The position numbers were made by a program, and so were the translations under genes. This document shows positions 31,345 to 41,431 of a stretch of 64,000 bases of DNA, piece by piece. The notes under the pieces were generated by a model. It was not told where the DNA came from. It worked only from the letters and a program-made list of their open reading frames with translations, and searched no databases. Source of the DNA: Enhygromyxa salina (GTDB lineage Bacteria > Myxococcota_A > Polyangia > Nannocystales > Nannocystaceae); assembly GCF_002994635.1 (NCBI RefSeq), contig NZ_PVNL01000117.1, forward strand, positions 124,001 to 188,000, read 5' to 3'. How positions within the stretch are numbered: position 1 is the first letter of the stretch; every line of letters begins with the position of its first letter.

Positions 31345-32784
31345 GTGAGCGCGCAGCTGTCGACGATCCTCGCGATCACGGTGATCGCCTACGCGGCGCT
31401 CATGCTCGGGATCGGCTGGTGGGCGCGGGGCCGGGTCGAGTCGACCGAGGACTTCCTGGTCGCGGGCCGCAAGCTGCCGCTGTCGTTGGCCACGCCGACC
31501 TTGCTCGCAACCTGGTTCGGCGCAGGCACGCTGCTCACGGCCACCGACGAGGTCCGCGCGGGTGGCCTGCGCATGGCCGCGCTCGAGCCGATCGGCGCCG
31601 GGCTGTGCCTGATCCTCGCGGGCCTGCTGCTCGCGCCCAAGCTGTGGCGCATGAAGCTGCTCACGCTCGGCGACTTCTACCGCAATCGGTTTGGCGTGCG
31701 AGCCGAGCGGCTGTCGGCCGCGCTGATGGTCCCCAGCTACTTCGGGTGGATCGCCGCGCAGTACGTCGCGCTGGCCCACATGCTCGAGATCAGCTTCGGC
31801 CTGCCGCTCACGCTCGGGCTGGTGCTCGTCGCCGCGATCGGGATCGCCTACACGCTGCTCGGCGGCATGTGGTCGGTGACAGCGACCGACGCGATCCAGA
31901 TCGCGCTGGTGATCCTGGGTCTGCTCGCGCTCGCGTGGGTCGTGCTGCGCGAGCTCGGCGGGCCGCTGATCGGGCTCGAGCGGATCTGGACGGCGATGCC
32001 GGCCGACAAGCGCGTGGTCATTCCCCACGCGCAGGCGGGCGAGCTGCTCGGCTGGCTGGGGGTGCTGGCGGTCGGTTCGCTGGGCAACCTGCCGGGCCAG
32101 GAGCTCGCCCAGCGGATGTTCGCCGCTCGCGACGAGCGCACCGCCGTCTGGGCCTGTCACCTGTCGGGGCTGGGGTACCTGAGCATCGGCATGCTGCCGT
32201 TGATCGTCGGGCTCGCGGCTGATCTGCTGGTTCCCGGCGCGCCCGAGCGCTCGACGCTGACCACCCTCGCGCAGCTGTTCTTGTCGCCGGGTATGGCGGT
32301 GGTGTTCACCCTGGTGCTGATGTCGGCGGTGCTGTCGACGATCGACTCTGCGATCTTGTCGCCGTCCAGCGTGCTCGCGCAGAACCTGGCCTGGCCGCTG
32401 TTGGGGGCCGAGCTGGAACCACGCGGGTGGACGCCGCTGCGCATGAACCGGCTGTGCGTGGTCGTGATCGGGCTGGGGGCGCTGGTCACCGCGTTTGTCG
32501 GTGAAGACGCCTACTCGCTGCTCGAAGAGGCCTACGCCCTGGGCCTGGTCTCGCTGTTGGTGCCGCTGCTGGTCGGGCTTCACAGCGAGCGCGGGCGTGA
32601 GCGCGCGGCGTTGGTCGCGATGGTGGTCGGCACCGGGAGCTGGGTGCTGCACCTGGTCAGCGGCGCCGAGTCGTTCATGGGCAGCTGGTGGCCAGCCGGA
32701 TGGGTGCCGCTGCCGGTCGGGCTGTGCTGCGCGGGCCTGGCTGGAGCCGGCTACGTGATCACGGCGCAACTCGAGCTCGGCTAA
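31345..32784 (+). CDS. Sodium:solute symporter (SSS family), second copy
   Basis: This 479-residue inner-membrane transporter has about 13 helices. The N-terminus VSAQLSTILAITVIAYAALM leads into GRVESTEDFLVAGRKLP, the classic SSS helix 1-2 junction, and the family element SAVLSTIDSAILSPSS lies near residue 335. It is only distantly similar to the symporter at 7365. I chose the GTG at 31345 because the extension upstream is antisense to the PP2C-like gene and not coding-like. The stop overlaps by four bases the convergent PEGA/TPR gene. The transported solute cannot be assigned. Confidence 0.87.
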   Translation: MSAQLSTILAITVIAYAALMLGIGWWARGRVESTEDFLVAGRKLPLSLATPTLLATWFGAGTLLTATDEVRAGGLRMAALEPIGAGLCLILAGLLLAPKLWRMKLLTLGDFYRNRFGVRAERLSAALMVPSYFGWIAAQYVALAHMLEISFGLPLTLGLVLVAAIGIAYTLLGGMWSVTATDAIQIALVILGLLALAWVVLRELGGPLIGLERIWTAMPADKRVVIPHAQAGELLGWLGVLAVGSLGNLPGQELAQRMFAARDERTAVWACHLSGLGYLSIGMLPLIVGLAADLLVPGAPERSTLTTLAQLFLSPGMAVVFTLVLMSAVLSTIDSAILSPSSVLAQNLAWPLLGAELEPRGWTPLRMNRLCVVVIGLGALVTAFVGEDAYSLLEEAYALGLVSLLVPLLVGLHSERGRERAALVAMVVGTGSWVLHLVSGAESFMGSWWPAGWVPLPVGLCCAGLAGAGYVITAQLELG

Positions 32785-34058
32785 AACCGCAGCGACGCCG
32801 CGACCCCGGTCGTCCCGCCGCCGAACACTGGCCCACCGCTGAGCCGCGCCAGCGCCCCGCCCGGCCGCAGCCGCGGATCATCGAACACGTACAGCGCCAC
32901 CCCGGTCACAAACAGCACGGCGCCGCCCAACCCGGAGAACACCGCCCCGGTTCGCAGTGCGTTGCGCGAGTCGACCAGCTCCAAGTAGCTGTTGTACTCG
33001 TTGGTCGTCAGCTGCGCGTTCTTGCGCTGCCTGTCGAACACGAGCGCCCGATTTTGACGCTCGACGCTGAGCCCGATCAGCACCGCGCTGCTGATCACTC
33101 CCACCGCTCCGAGGCCCAGAAAGAAGAACGACGTGAAGCGCTGGTTCGAGACATCGAGGGCGGCCCGGACCGAGCTCTGGCCGTTTCGCACCAGCACGAT
33201 GTCCTTGCTGAATGGCCGATACCCGTTCTTGGTCACGCTGACCACGTGTGGCCCCGACTCGGCCTCGACCGGGTGAGCGAGCGGCAGCTCGCCCACGACC
33301 CGGCCGTCGAGCAGCACGACCGCGCCCTTGGGGCCGACGACGCCGACCGCCCCGGGCATGTCCTCGAGCTCGGCCTGGACCTGAAACGTGGTCCCCTCGG
33401 GCACGTCGAAGCTGCGCACGAAGTCGTGGTAGCCGTCGGCCCGCACGACGATCTCGTGAGGCCCAGGCTCGATGCTGATCACGCCCGGAGCCGGCAGCGG
33501 CGCGCCGCCGTCGATCCGCATGGTCGCGTCCTCGACGGTGGTCGAGACCAGGATCCGCGTCACGGCCTCGAGCTCGATGTCGCCGAGATCGCGGTCGGCC
33601 AGCAGCGAGGTCAGGTAGTTCTGCGCGAGGTCGGCGCTCTCGGCGTCCGGGGCCGCGGACAGGTACTGCTGGTAGCGACGGATCGCCAGGCGGCGATGCT
33701 CGGCGTCGCCGTCACGCTCGTAGGCGCGGCGGTGGGCCGAGCCCAGCGAGTACAGCAGCGTCACGTAGGGGTACGTTCGGTAGGCCTCGGCGAGGAACTC
33801 GATCGCGTCTTCGAAGCGCTCGTCGCGAAACGCGGCCTTGGCCGAGTCCTTGAGCACGCGCGCGTCGTCCTCGCTGCGCAGCTCCTCGGGCAAGGGCTCG
33901 AGCACGTCGACGTACGCGGGCCCCGATCGCTTGACCCTGGCGCTGTCCTCCGGGGGATCGAGCGGGGTGAGATCACTGGCCGAATCATCAGCCAGATTCT
34001 CAGCTGGCTCACTGGGCGGAGCAAATGTCAGACACGCCAGCAGCCACGCGCAGATCAA
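32781..34058 (-). CDS. PEGA-domain / TPR-like secreted protein of the kinase operon
   Basis: This 425-residue protein has a TTG start, a signal peptide (ICAWLLACLTFAPP), an acidic linker, and a helical TPR-like stretch (about 60-155: FEDAIEFLAEAYRTYPYVTL and RRLAIRRYQQYL). PEGA repeats follow (about 185-310: EPGPHEIVVRADGYHD, EDMPGAVGVVGPKGA and ESGPHVVSVTKNGYRP), then two hydrophobic segments (about 315-335 and 375-392). PEGA domains are small beta-folds found outside many bacterial kinases. The upstream kinase gene overlaps this start by four bases (stop and TTG share 34055-34058), so the two are translationally coupled and probably act in one pathway. It is convergent with the symporter. 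Confidence 0.78.
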   Translation of the reverse strand: MICAWLLACLTFAPPSEPAENLADDSASDLTPLDPPEDSARVKRSGPAYVDVLEPLPEELRSEDDARVLKDSAKAAFRDERFEDAIEFLAEAYRTYPYVTLLYSLGSAHRRAYERDGDAEHRRLAIRRYQQYLSAAPDAESADLAQNYLTSLLADRDLGDIELEAVTRILVSTTVEDATMRIDGGAPLPAPGVISIEPGPHEIVVRADGYHDFVRSFDVPEGTTFQVQAELEDMPGAVGVVGPKGAVVLLDGRVVGELPLAHPVEAESGPHVVSVTKNGYRPFSKDIVLVRNGQSSVRAALDVSNQRFTSFFFLGLGAVGVISSAVLIGLSVERQNRALVFDRQRKNAQLTTNEYNSYLELVDSRNALRTGAVFSGLGGAVLFVTGVALYVFDDPRLRPGGALARLSGGPVFGGGTTGVAASLRF

Positions 34059-35542
34059 TAGCCCAGCTCCTTGTCGACGTTGCCGGAGTCCTGCCCCTGC
34101 TGCGTTTTCTTGGTCTTCTTGACCTTCTTCGCCGGCTTGTCGGGCTGGGCCTCGAGGGCGACCGGCACCGTCAGATCCGCGACCGGCACCACGACGACGG
34201 CCGCGCGCTCGTAGCCCTCGGCGACGATCTCGAGGCTGACGGTCGCGTCGCTCTTGTCGAGGGTGAAGGGCTGATCCGCGGAGCCAACTTCACGATCACC
34301 AATGAACACCTGCGCGCCCGCGGGCGCCCCCTCGAGCGTGACGACCACGGTGGTGCTGGGTGGCTCGGGGACCGGGTCGACCGCCACGTCGGTGGGGATC
34401 GGGGGCTCAGGCGGCTCCGCGGGTTCGGGCTCCGGGGTCGCTGCGGGCGGCTCGACTTCGATCACGCTCGCGCTCGCCGTCAGGTGCCCCTGCGAGAACG
34501 CGAACGCCAGGCCGCCGACGATGAGCGCCCCGACCACCGCGGCGCCGATCCACACCCGACTTCGGGCCCCGGCCGCCGTCGCTTCCTCGATCTGCTCGAG
34601 CGCCCGCGCGAGCTCACCTGCGCTCTGCCAGCGCTGCTCGCGATCTTTGGCCAACGCCTTGTGCACGATCCGCTCGACCGCAGGTGAGAGCTTGGCCTCC
34701 GGCGCGAACGCCCGCAGCGAGGGCACCGGCTCGGTCAGGTGCTTGGTGATCATCCCGAGCGGATGGTTGGACGAGTACGGCAGCTTGCCCGTGAGCATGC
34801 GAAACAGCATCACGCCCACGGCGTAGACGTCGGCCCGCGAGTCGACGTCGGCGTCGCCCCGCGCCTGCTCCGGGGCCATGTAGGCCGCGGTCCCCACGAT
34901 CACGCCGGTCTTGGTCAGCTCCGAGCTGTCGCCCTCGGCGGTGGTCTTGGCGATGCCAAAGTCGACGACCTTGATCAGATCGCTGGTCCCGCTCTGATCG
35001 ACGCAGAAGCAATTCGCAGGCTTGACGTCGCGGTGCACGATGCCCTGGTCATGGGCGGCCTGCAGCGCGTTGCAGATCTGCACGATGAAGCGGCGCGCTC
35101 GCTCGAAGCTGAGCCGGCCCTCGCGGTGCAGGATCTGCTTGAGATCCTCGCCCTCGAGGTACTCCATCGCGATGAAGGGCGCGCCCTCTTCGGTGCTCCC
35201 GTAGTCCGTGATGTCGACGACGTTGACGTGCCTGATCTGCGACGCCGACCGGGCCTCCCGCAAGAACCGCTCGCGCAGGACCTTGCGCCGGCTGAGCTCG
35301 ACGCTCAGGGTCTTGACCGCGACCAGCTTGCCGATCGCGGTTTGCTCGGCCAGGTACACGTTGCCCATGCCACCCGAGCCGAGGTGACGGATGATCCGAT
35401 AGCGACTCGCGATCTCGCGACCTTCCTCGAGCCGCTCGGCCATGCGCTCGAGCTCGGGGTTGGTCTCGACCATCCCCGCCAGCTCGGCGCTGTCGACCGC
35501 GGCTTCGGTCGGGGCATCGGAGATATCGGCAGTCAATGCCAC
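34055..35542 (-). CDS. Membrane Ser/Thr kinase with PEGA domain
   Basis: This 495-residue protein runs from the GTG at 35542. The kinase domain (about 48-310) is intact: GSGGMGNVYLAEQ, K77, HRD at 170-172 (HRDVKPAN), DFG at 194-196, AYMAPEQARG. A transmembrane helix (about 330-350) is followed by a Pro/Glu-rich spacer, one PEGA-like domain (about 395-460, LEGAPAGAQVFIGDREVG) and a Lys-rich tail. A GGAAGG lies just upstream; it is better spaced for a TTG six bases downstream of the GTG, so the true start may be there. The frame extends to 35902 but would overlap the divergent lipoprotein. It forms an operon with the PEGA/TPR gene. Confidence 0.88.
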   Translation of the reverse strand: MALTADISDAPTEAAVDSAELAGMVETNPELERMAERLEEGREIASRYRIIRHLGSGGMGNVYLAEQTAIGKLVAVKTLSVELSRRKVLRERFLREARSASQIRHVNVVDITDYGSTEEGAPFIAMEYLEGEDLKQILHREGRLSFERARRFIVQICNALQAAHDQGIVHRDVKPANCFCVDQSGTSDLIKVVDFGIAKTTAEGDSSELTKTGVIVGTAAYMAPEQARGDADVDSRADVYAVGVMLFRMLTGKLPYSSNHPLGMITKHLTEPVPSLRAFAPEAKLSPAVERIVHKALAKDREQRWQSAGELARALEQIEEATAAGARSRVWIGAAVVGALIVGGLAFAFSQGHLTASASVIEVEPPAATPEPEPAEPPEPPIPTDVAVDPVPEPPSTTVVVTLEGAPAGAQVFIGDREVGSADQPFTLDKSDATVSLEIVAEGYERAAVVVVPVADLTVPVALEAQPDKPAKKVKKTKKTQQGQDSGNVDKELGY

Positions 35543-35787
35543 GGCCTTCCGATTGGGGTCAGTCCCAGCCAGGCGAGCGGGCGAGCGGAGCCCTCGGCGG
35601 TGCAGCTTTGGTTCATCGCTTTCGTCGACGAGACTGGTCGCTGAGCATAACCCACCACGCGCGGCGGCGACATCGCGCGATGCACGACTGGCGGTCGAGT
35701 TGGTAGCCCACCACCCACAACTAAACCGCCGCGCAGGACCACGTTTGGGCCGGCTGGCGGACAGACCTTGATAAGCTACGCGACGCG

Positions 35788-36996
35788 ATGTGGAAGCCTT
35801 GCTCACCACTGCTGGCCGTCGTGCTGGCCTCGATCTCGCTCGGCTGCTCACCGAGCTCGGACGGACAGGCCGCGGTCGATCAGGCCAAGCCGCTAGTGCC
35901 AAACAACTCGGCGGTCGAGCCCGAGCCCGCCTCGGCCAGCGAGTCCGACGACACGAGCAACGGGTCCGACACGGACGAGCTCGCGATCGAAGCCGTGATC
36001 GAGATCGACGCGCCCACGACCGCGCCCAACACCGTCCCGACGTCTCCGGCGTCTCCGACCCCGATCACGCTGAGCTGGCGCGAGGTCGCCACGTTCCCGG
36101 CCCCGCTCGCGTTCGTCTACATTCAGACCGGCGTGCTCGCCCGCGGAGCCGCCGGCTACTACGACCTCGACGACGCGGGCCAGCTCGCGCCGCGGGCCGG
36201 GCTCGAGCTCCCCAGCGGCGAGCTGCTCGGCGACTGGCCCACCGACGCCTGGCTGGTGACGAGCACCCAGCAGCCGATCGCGCCCGGTCAACCGCTGAGC
36301 TTCGAGCACGAGGTGATGCAGCTCGACGCGGATCGCAGGTGGGTCACCCGTGAGCTTCGCAATCAGGCGCGCTGGATCGCGGGGGCCCACGTGGTCCGCA
36401 AGGGAGCGTTCGGGACCGTGCTGGTCCGCGAGGGCTCGAAGCTCACGCGCGTCGGCGGCAAGGACAACCCCAAGACCGGCCCGCGCATGGGCAAGCTGAT
36501 CGTCGACGTGATCGAGACCCGCGCGGGCAGCCTCTACAACATCAGCGAGCGGCCCAACGGCATCTACGTCCAGATCAATTGCAGCGACCGCGACTGCGTC
36601 GACGACAACGCCAAGAAGCTGCCCCACGGCAGCCTGTGGAGCTTCTCGACCCAGGTCCTGCGCCAGACCACCGGCGTGTCGGTGGTCGCGACGGTCGACC
36701 GTGAGGGCGCGGTCGGCCACCACCTGCTGCACTACGAGCGCGGCAACTGGAAGCTCGAGTCGCTGCTGCATCCCCCGACGGGCCTGTGGCCGGCCGACGA
36801 CGGCGGGCTGTGGGTGCTGGGCAACGGCAAGCTGATGCACCGCGACAGCCAGGGCGTGTGGCACACCGTCGCGGCGCCCGAGGGCGCGAGCTCGATCAGC
36901 GCGGCGATGCTGCCCGACCGCACCGAGCTGTGGGTCGCGGCCACCGTCAAGGGCAAGGGCGTGGTGTTTGCGACCTCGGCCAGCCCGCCCACGTAG
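35788..36996 (+). CDS. Lipoprotein of unknown function, possible beta-propeller
   Basis: This 402-residue lipoprotein has the signal ending ISLGC (Cys20), then a Ser/Asp/Glu/Thr/Pro-rich spacer to about 90. The remainder is beta-rich with repeated strands of the type LWSFSTQVLRQ, GLWPADDGGLWVLGNGKL and TELWVAATVKGKGVVF, which look like propeller blades, but I cannot name the family. It diverges from the kinase gene at 35542 across about 245 bases, and its stop lies 9 bases from the convergent YebC stop. Exported and probably inner-leaflet or surface anchored; no catalytic motif seen. Confidence 0.7.
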   Translation: MWKPCSPLLAVVLASISLGCSPSSDGQAAVDQAKPLVPNNSAVEPEPASASESDDTSNGSDTDELAIEAVIEIDAPTTAPNTVPTSPASPTPITLSWREVATFPAPLAFVYIQTGVLARGAAGYYDLDDAGQLAPRAGLELPSGELLGDWPTDAWLVTSTQQPIAPGQPLSFEHEVMQLDADRRWVTRELRNQARWIAGAHVVRKGAFGTVLVREGSKLTRVGGKDNPKTGPRMGKLIVDVIETRAGSLYNISERPNGIYVQINCSDRDCVDDNAKKLPHGSLWSFSTQVLRQTTGVSVVATVDREGAVGHHLLHYERGNWKLESLLHPPTGLWPADDGGLWVLGNGKLMHRDSQGVWHTVAAPEGASSISAAMLPDRTELWVAATVKGKGVVFATSASPPT

Positions 36997-37005
36997 CCGC
37001 GCGGA

Positions 37006-37731
37006 CTACCCGAGGTTGTGAAACACGACCTGGACGTCGTCGTCCTGCTCGAGCCGATCGATCAGCTTGAGCACCGCGTCGGTCTGTTCGTCCGACAGCT
37101 CCGTGGTGGTCTTGGGCACCCACTCGAAGCCCGACGACGCGACCGCGATCTTGTTGGCGTCGAGGCCCGCCTGCAAGTTCCCGAAGTCTTCACGAGCGCA
37201 GCGCAGCACCAACACCGGGTCGCCGTCGTCGTTGATGCCGTCGTCGAGCTGGTCGAGCCCGTGGTCGATCAAGGTGAGCTCGAGCTCGTCGCGGTCGAGC
37301 CCCTCGGGGTCGAGCCGGAACACGCCGAACTGGTCGAACATGAACGCGACGCTGCCCGTGCTGCCGAGGTTGCCGTCTTCCTTCTTGAACGCGAACCGTA
37401 CGTTGGCGACGGTCCGGGTCGGGTTGTCGGTCGCGGCCTCGACGATCAGCGCGATCCCGTGCGGGCCGTAGCCCTCGTAGAACACGGTCTTGTACTCGTC
37501 GACGTCGCCGAGCCCGGCGGCCTTCTCGATCGCGCCCTGGATCCTGTCCTTCGGCATGTTGACGGCGCGCGCGTTTTGGATCGCGCGGCGCAGCCCGGGG
37601 TTGTTGTCGGCGTCGGGGCCCCCGGCCTTGACGGCCATGCTGATCTGCCGACCCGCGCGGGTGAACGCCTTCGCGTCGCGGTCCCCGCGCTTCAACATTG
37701 CTAACTTCCGGTTCTCGAAGGTGCGGCCCAT
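37006..37731 (-). CDS. YebC/PmpR-family DNA-binding or translation regulator
   Basis: This 241-residue protein is the usual length for the family. It begins MGRTFENRKLAMLKRGDRDA, then shows DADNNPGLRRAIQNARAVNMPKDRI and FYEGYGPHGIALIVEAATDNPTRT, the conserved YebC core, and the C-terminal FEWVPKT element. Family members were described as transcription regulators (PmpR), and more recent work assigns a ribosome-associated role in translating proline runs. The N-terminus differs from the standard AGHSKWHNI type, matching the group found in delta-proteobacteria and Vibrio-type YeeN relatives. Convergent with the lipoprotein gene upstream of 36996. Confidence 0.9.
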   Translation of the reverse strand: MGRTFENRKLAMLKRGDRDAKAFTRAGRQISMAVKAGGPDADNNPGLRRAIQNARAVNMPKDRIQGAIEKAAGLGDVDEYKTVFYEGYGPHGIALIVEAATDNPTRTVANVRFAFKKEDGNLGSTGSVAFMFDQFGVFRLDPEGLDRDELELTLIDHGLDQLDDGINDDGDPVLVLRCAREDFGNLQAGLDANKIAVASSGFEWVPKTTTELSDEQTDAVLKLIDRLEQDDDVQVVFHNLG

Positions 37732-37835
37732 ATCGCTGTCCTGCTGGCTCCTGGCGGCCTTCTACACCAGCGCCTCATTCCCGGCTAGGGCACCGCGCGG
37801 GGCCGTTGCCAAATCGCTCGGGGTACCATCACGGG

Positions 37836-38360
37836 ATGCGTCGGCTCGCGGTTCCGCTCTCGGCTGTGGCGTTGTTGCTCGCCGGCTCGTGCAAGCGTGC
37901 CGACACGCCACCGCCACCGCCGCCGGACGAGGCACCGACCGCCGACGCCCCGGCCCCCGACCCCACCGCGTCCGATCCACCGCCCAGCGAGTGCGCCACG
38001 CTCGAGCTCGAGGCGTGCGCCGAGCAAGGCGCGGCGCTGCTGGTCAGCGACACGCCCGAGCGGGCGGTCCCGCTGCTCACCTGGGCCTGCGGCAACGACC
38101 ACGCCGACGCCTGCGCCACCCTGGCGAGCAGCTACCGGGCCGGCCACCTCCCCTCGCCCGGCGCGAGCGAGGTTCATGCCCTCAACCTGCGTGGCTGCGC
38201 GGCCGGGTCGCCCCACAGCTGCACCCTGCTGGGCGCCGACTACTACGAGGGCGAGGCCGTCGACAAGGACGTGAACAAGGCCACCGAGCTGCTCACCCAG
38301 GCCTGCGAACAAGACGAGCGCCAGGCCTGCGCGCTGGCTCGATGGACGTCAATGGCATGA
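37836..38360 (+). CDS. Sel1-repeat lipoprotein, probably 5' part of a frame-broken gene
   Basis: This 174-residue product has lipobox LLAGSC, a Pro-rich linker, then Cys-containing Sel1-like repeats (CATLASSYRAGHL; CTLLGADYYEGEAVDKDVNKA; ACEQDERQACALA). The last repeat breaks off unusually: it reads CALARWTSMA then stop. Reading the same bases in the next frame gives CALA followed by GSMDVNGMTIMDLQCRL, which would continue naturally into the open reading frame that follows. I read this as either a frameshift in one ancestral protein or a translationally coupled pair (an ATGA overlap lies at 38357-38360). It starts about 104 bases upstream-divergent from YebC. Confidence 0.62.
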   Translation: MRRLAVPLSAVALLLAGSCKRADTPPPPPPDEAPTADAPAPDPTASDPPPSECATLELEACAEQGAALLVSDTPERAVPLLTWACGNDHADACATLASSYRAGHLPSPGASEVHALNLRGCAAGSPHSCTLLGADYYEGEAVDKDVNKATELLTQACEQDERQACALARWTSMA

Positions 38361-38671
38361 CGATCATGGATCTCCAGTGTCGGCTGTCGGGCGGCGGCGG
38401 GCTGTTTGGCTCGATGGCTCTGGTCGCGACCTTGGCCGACAAGAAGAAGGCGTTCGACAAGTGCGCGCCCAAGGGAGCGGCACCGATCGTGCGCTGGGAC
38501 TTCGAGGGCAGCAAGACGACCGTGCTCGACGTCGACGACCCCTCGGAGCAGGTCGCGGCCTGCGTCGAGAAGATCATGAACAAGGTGCCACCGACCATGA
38601 AGGCGCAGTGCCGGGCGATGTTGCTGGTGGGCGACAAGTCGGGCGCCGAGCAGGCGGCGGCGAGTCGCTAG
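38342..38671 (+). CDS. AgmX/PglI C-terminal-like segment, 3' part of the broken Sel1 gene
   Basis: This 110-codon frame continues the Sel1 gene in a shifted phase. Its sequence DKKKAFDKCAPKGAA, PIVRWDFEGSKTTVLDVD, ACVEKIMNKVPP and CRAMLLVGD resembles the C-terminal module of myxobacterial AgmX/PglI-type proteins, in which two Cys flank a short beta-strand pair. The possible starts are ATG at 38342 and 38357; the latter overlaps the Sel1 stop as ATGA. No ribosome site or signal peptide exists here, so the region alone would not make a secreted protein, which favours the frameshift reading. Confidence 0.55.
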   Translation: MDVNGMTIMDLQCRLSGGGGLFGSMALVATLADKKKAFDKCAPKGAAPIVRWDFEGSKTTVLDVDDPSEQVAACVEKIMNKVPPTMKAQCRAMLLVGDKSGAEQAAASR

Positions 38672-38680
38672 CGCTCTCGC

Positions 38681-40360
<1,680 letters not shown>

Positions 40361-40403
40361 CGCCGCGGGATTCTAACAGGCGAGGGACCAGATCGCCCGC
40401 CAA

Positions 40404-40452
40404 CCGCCCGGACCCGCGGACGAATCCCGAGGATTCGAGCGGGCCCGGGCGG
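40404..40452. other. Long imperfect hairpin (49 bases)
   Basis: CCGCCCGG (40404-40411), CCCGC (40413-40417) and CGAATCC (40421-40427) pair in order with GGATTCG (40431-40437), GCGGG (40439-40443) and CCGGGCGG (40445-40452). That gives 20 base pairs, a 1x1 mismatch, a small 3/1 internal bulge and a 3-base loop. It lies between the start of the FG-GAP gene and the decayed gene. It could be a bidirectional terminator, a REP-type element or a structured RNA. I see no second copy in the window. Confidence 0.65.
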
Positions 40453-40583
40453 GGTCCATGGAGCAGCCGACGAGGTGCTGGTCAAAGACCGCGCCAGGAC
40501 GTTCCTGGCTCACCGCAAACCCCGAACAACGGGACGTACGGGCGTCCTGGGCAGCGCCTCGCGGGCTGTGCATAGCTCCATCG

Positions 40584-41074
40584 TCAGCCACGATACAGAA
40601 ATTTTATCCCGACCCAAGTGCGCGTCAACGCCGTTTTGACCGCGGTATTTGCGAATTTCCGTGACGGCTCCGCGACGTGATGCGGCAAACGTGGAGCAGG
40701 CGAATGGCCAACGCTAGAGCGCCGAGCAGGCCCCGTGCTGCGGATCTTCCTCCCCGCGGGGCTTCTCCTCTCGGTCGAGTCGCTGATCGAGCCCATCTCG
40801 CGGCGCAGACGCGCAACGGCCTCCACCTTGGACAGGCCCTCTCGCTTCATCAGCAACTCGAGAGGGTCCCTCTCACCATACCGGACGAGTATCGACCCGC
40901 GGGCAACTGCTGGGGCCCAATGAATTCACCCGGCAGCGTATCCACCCTGCCACATGGCTCACACTTCGCCAGCCTCAACTCGACCTCGGGGATCTCGTTG
41001 CCACAGTCGAGGGTAAAGGTGACATCGATCCCGTGCTCGCCGTCTACGCTGACCAGACCCAGGTCGGGTGTGGC
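40584..41074 (-). pseudogene. Decayed small gene with a frame break near 40885
   Basis: On the minus strand, from 41074 down, one frame gives a protein-like stretch (GIDVTFTLDCGNEIPEVELR, LAKCEPCGRVDTLPGEFIG) but has no start codon and stops at 40850. From about 40910 the neighbouring frame takes over with VRYGERDPLELLMKREGLSK followed by VEAVARLRREM, then runs to 40584. The joint falls where the first frame reads SGMVR and the second VRYGE, which suggests one lost or added base. I do not recognise the family. The C-E-P-C cysteine pair may bind metal. A 5' end is missing. Confidence 0.4.
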
Positions 41075-41080
41075 CTAGGC

Positions 41081-41431
41081 AGCTCCACACCCGAACCCGA
41101 CGTTCTTCGCCTACATTGAGTAGACGCCGCGACCGACGTCCGGCCGCCATGTTTGCTGGCGGGCTGTGACATGAATGCAGCTGCCCCCGCCGCATTGGGC
41201 TTGCGGGTGAAAACTGTGGCGCAGTTGGCAAGACAGAGAGTGTCTCCGCCCAACCCTCTCTGCGCGGCGGACACCGCAGGTTGGATCGGCCAAGCGGCCG
41301 GCACGCACCCGTGCATTCGCAAAACATAGTGGGCTATGGGATCAATATTGACCCGGTGCCATAATGTGGTGACTTACGAACGTTTGGTTTTGCGCTTGAC
41401 GACCTGAAATCGACGGCCTAGAGATTGAGTC
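41081..41431. promoter_or_regulatory. Lower-GC leader of the beta-lactamase-fold gene, candidate promoter
   Basis: This stretch is clearly richer in A and T than neighbouring DNA. TTGACG at 41396-41401 and TAGAGA at 41419-41424, 17 bases apart, form a possible sigma-70-type pair; the -10 box is poor (3 of 6). If used, transcription would begin at or next to the ATG at 41432, making a leaderless message. No Shine-Dalgarno sequence precedes that ATG, which fits. Otherwise I see nothing in the stretch. Confidence 0.25.
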
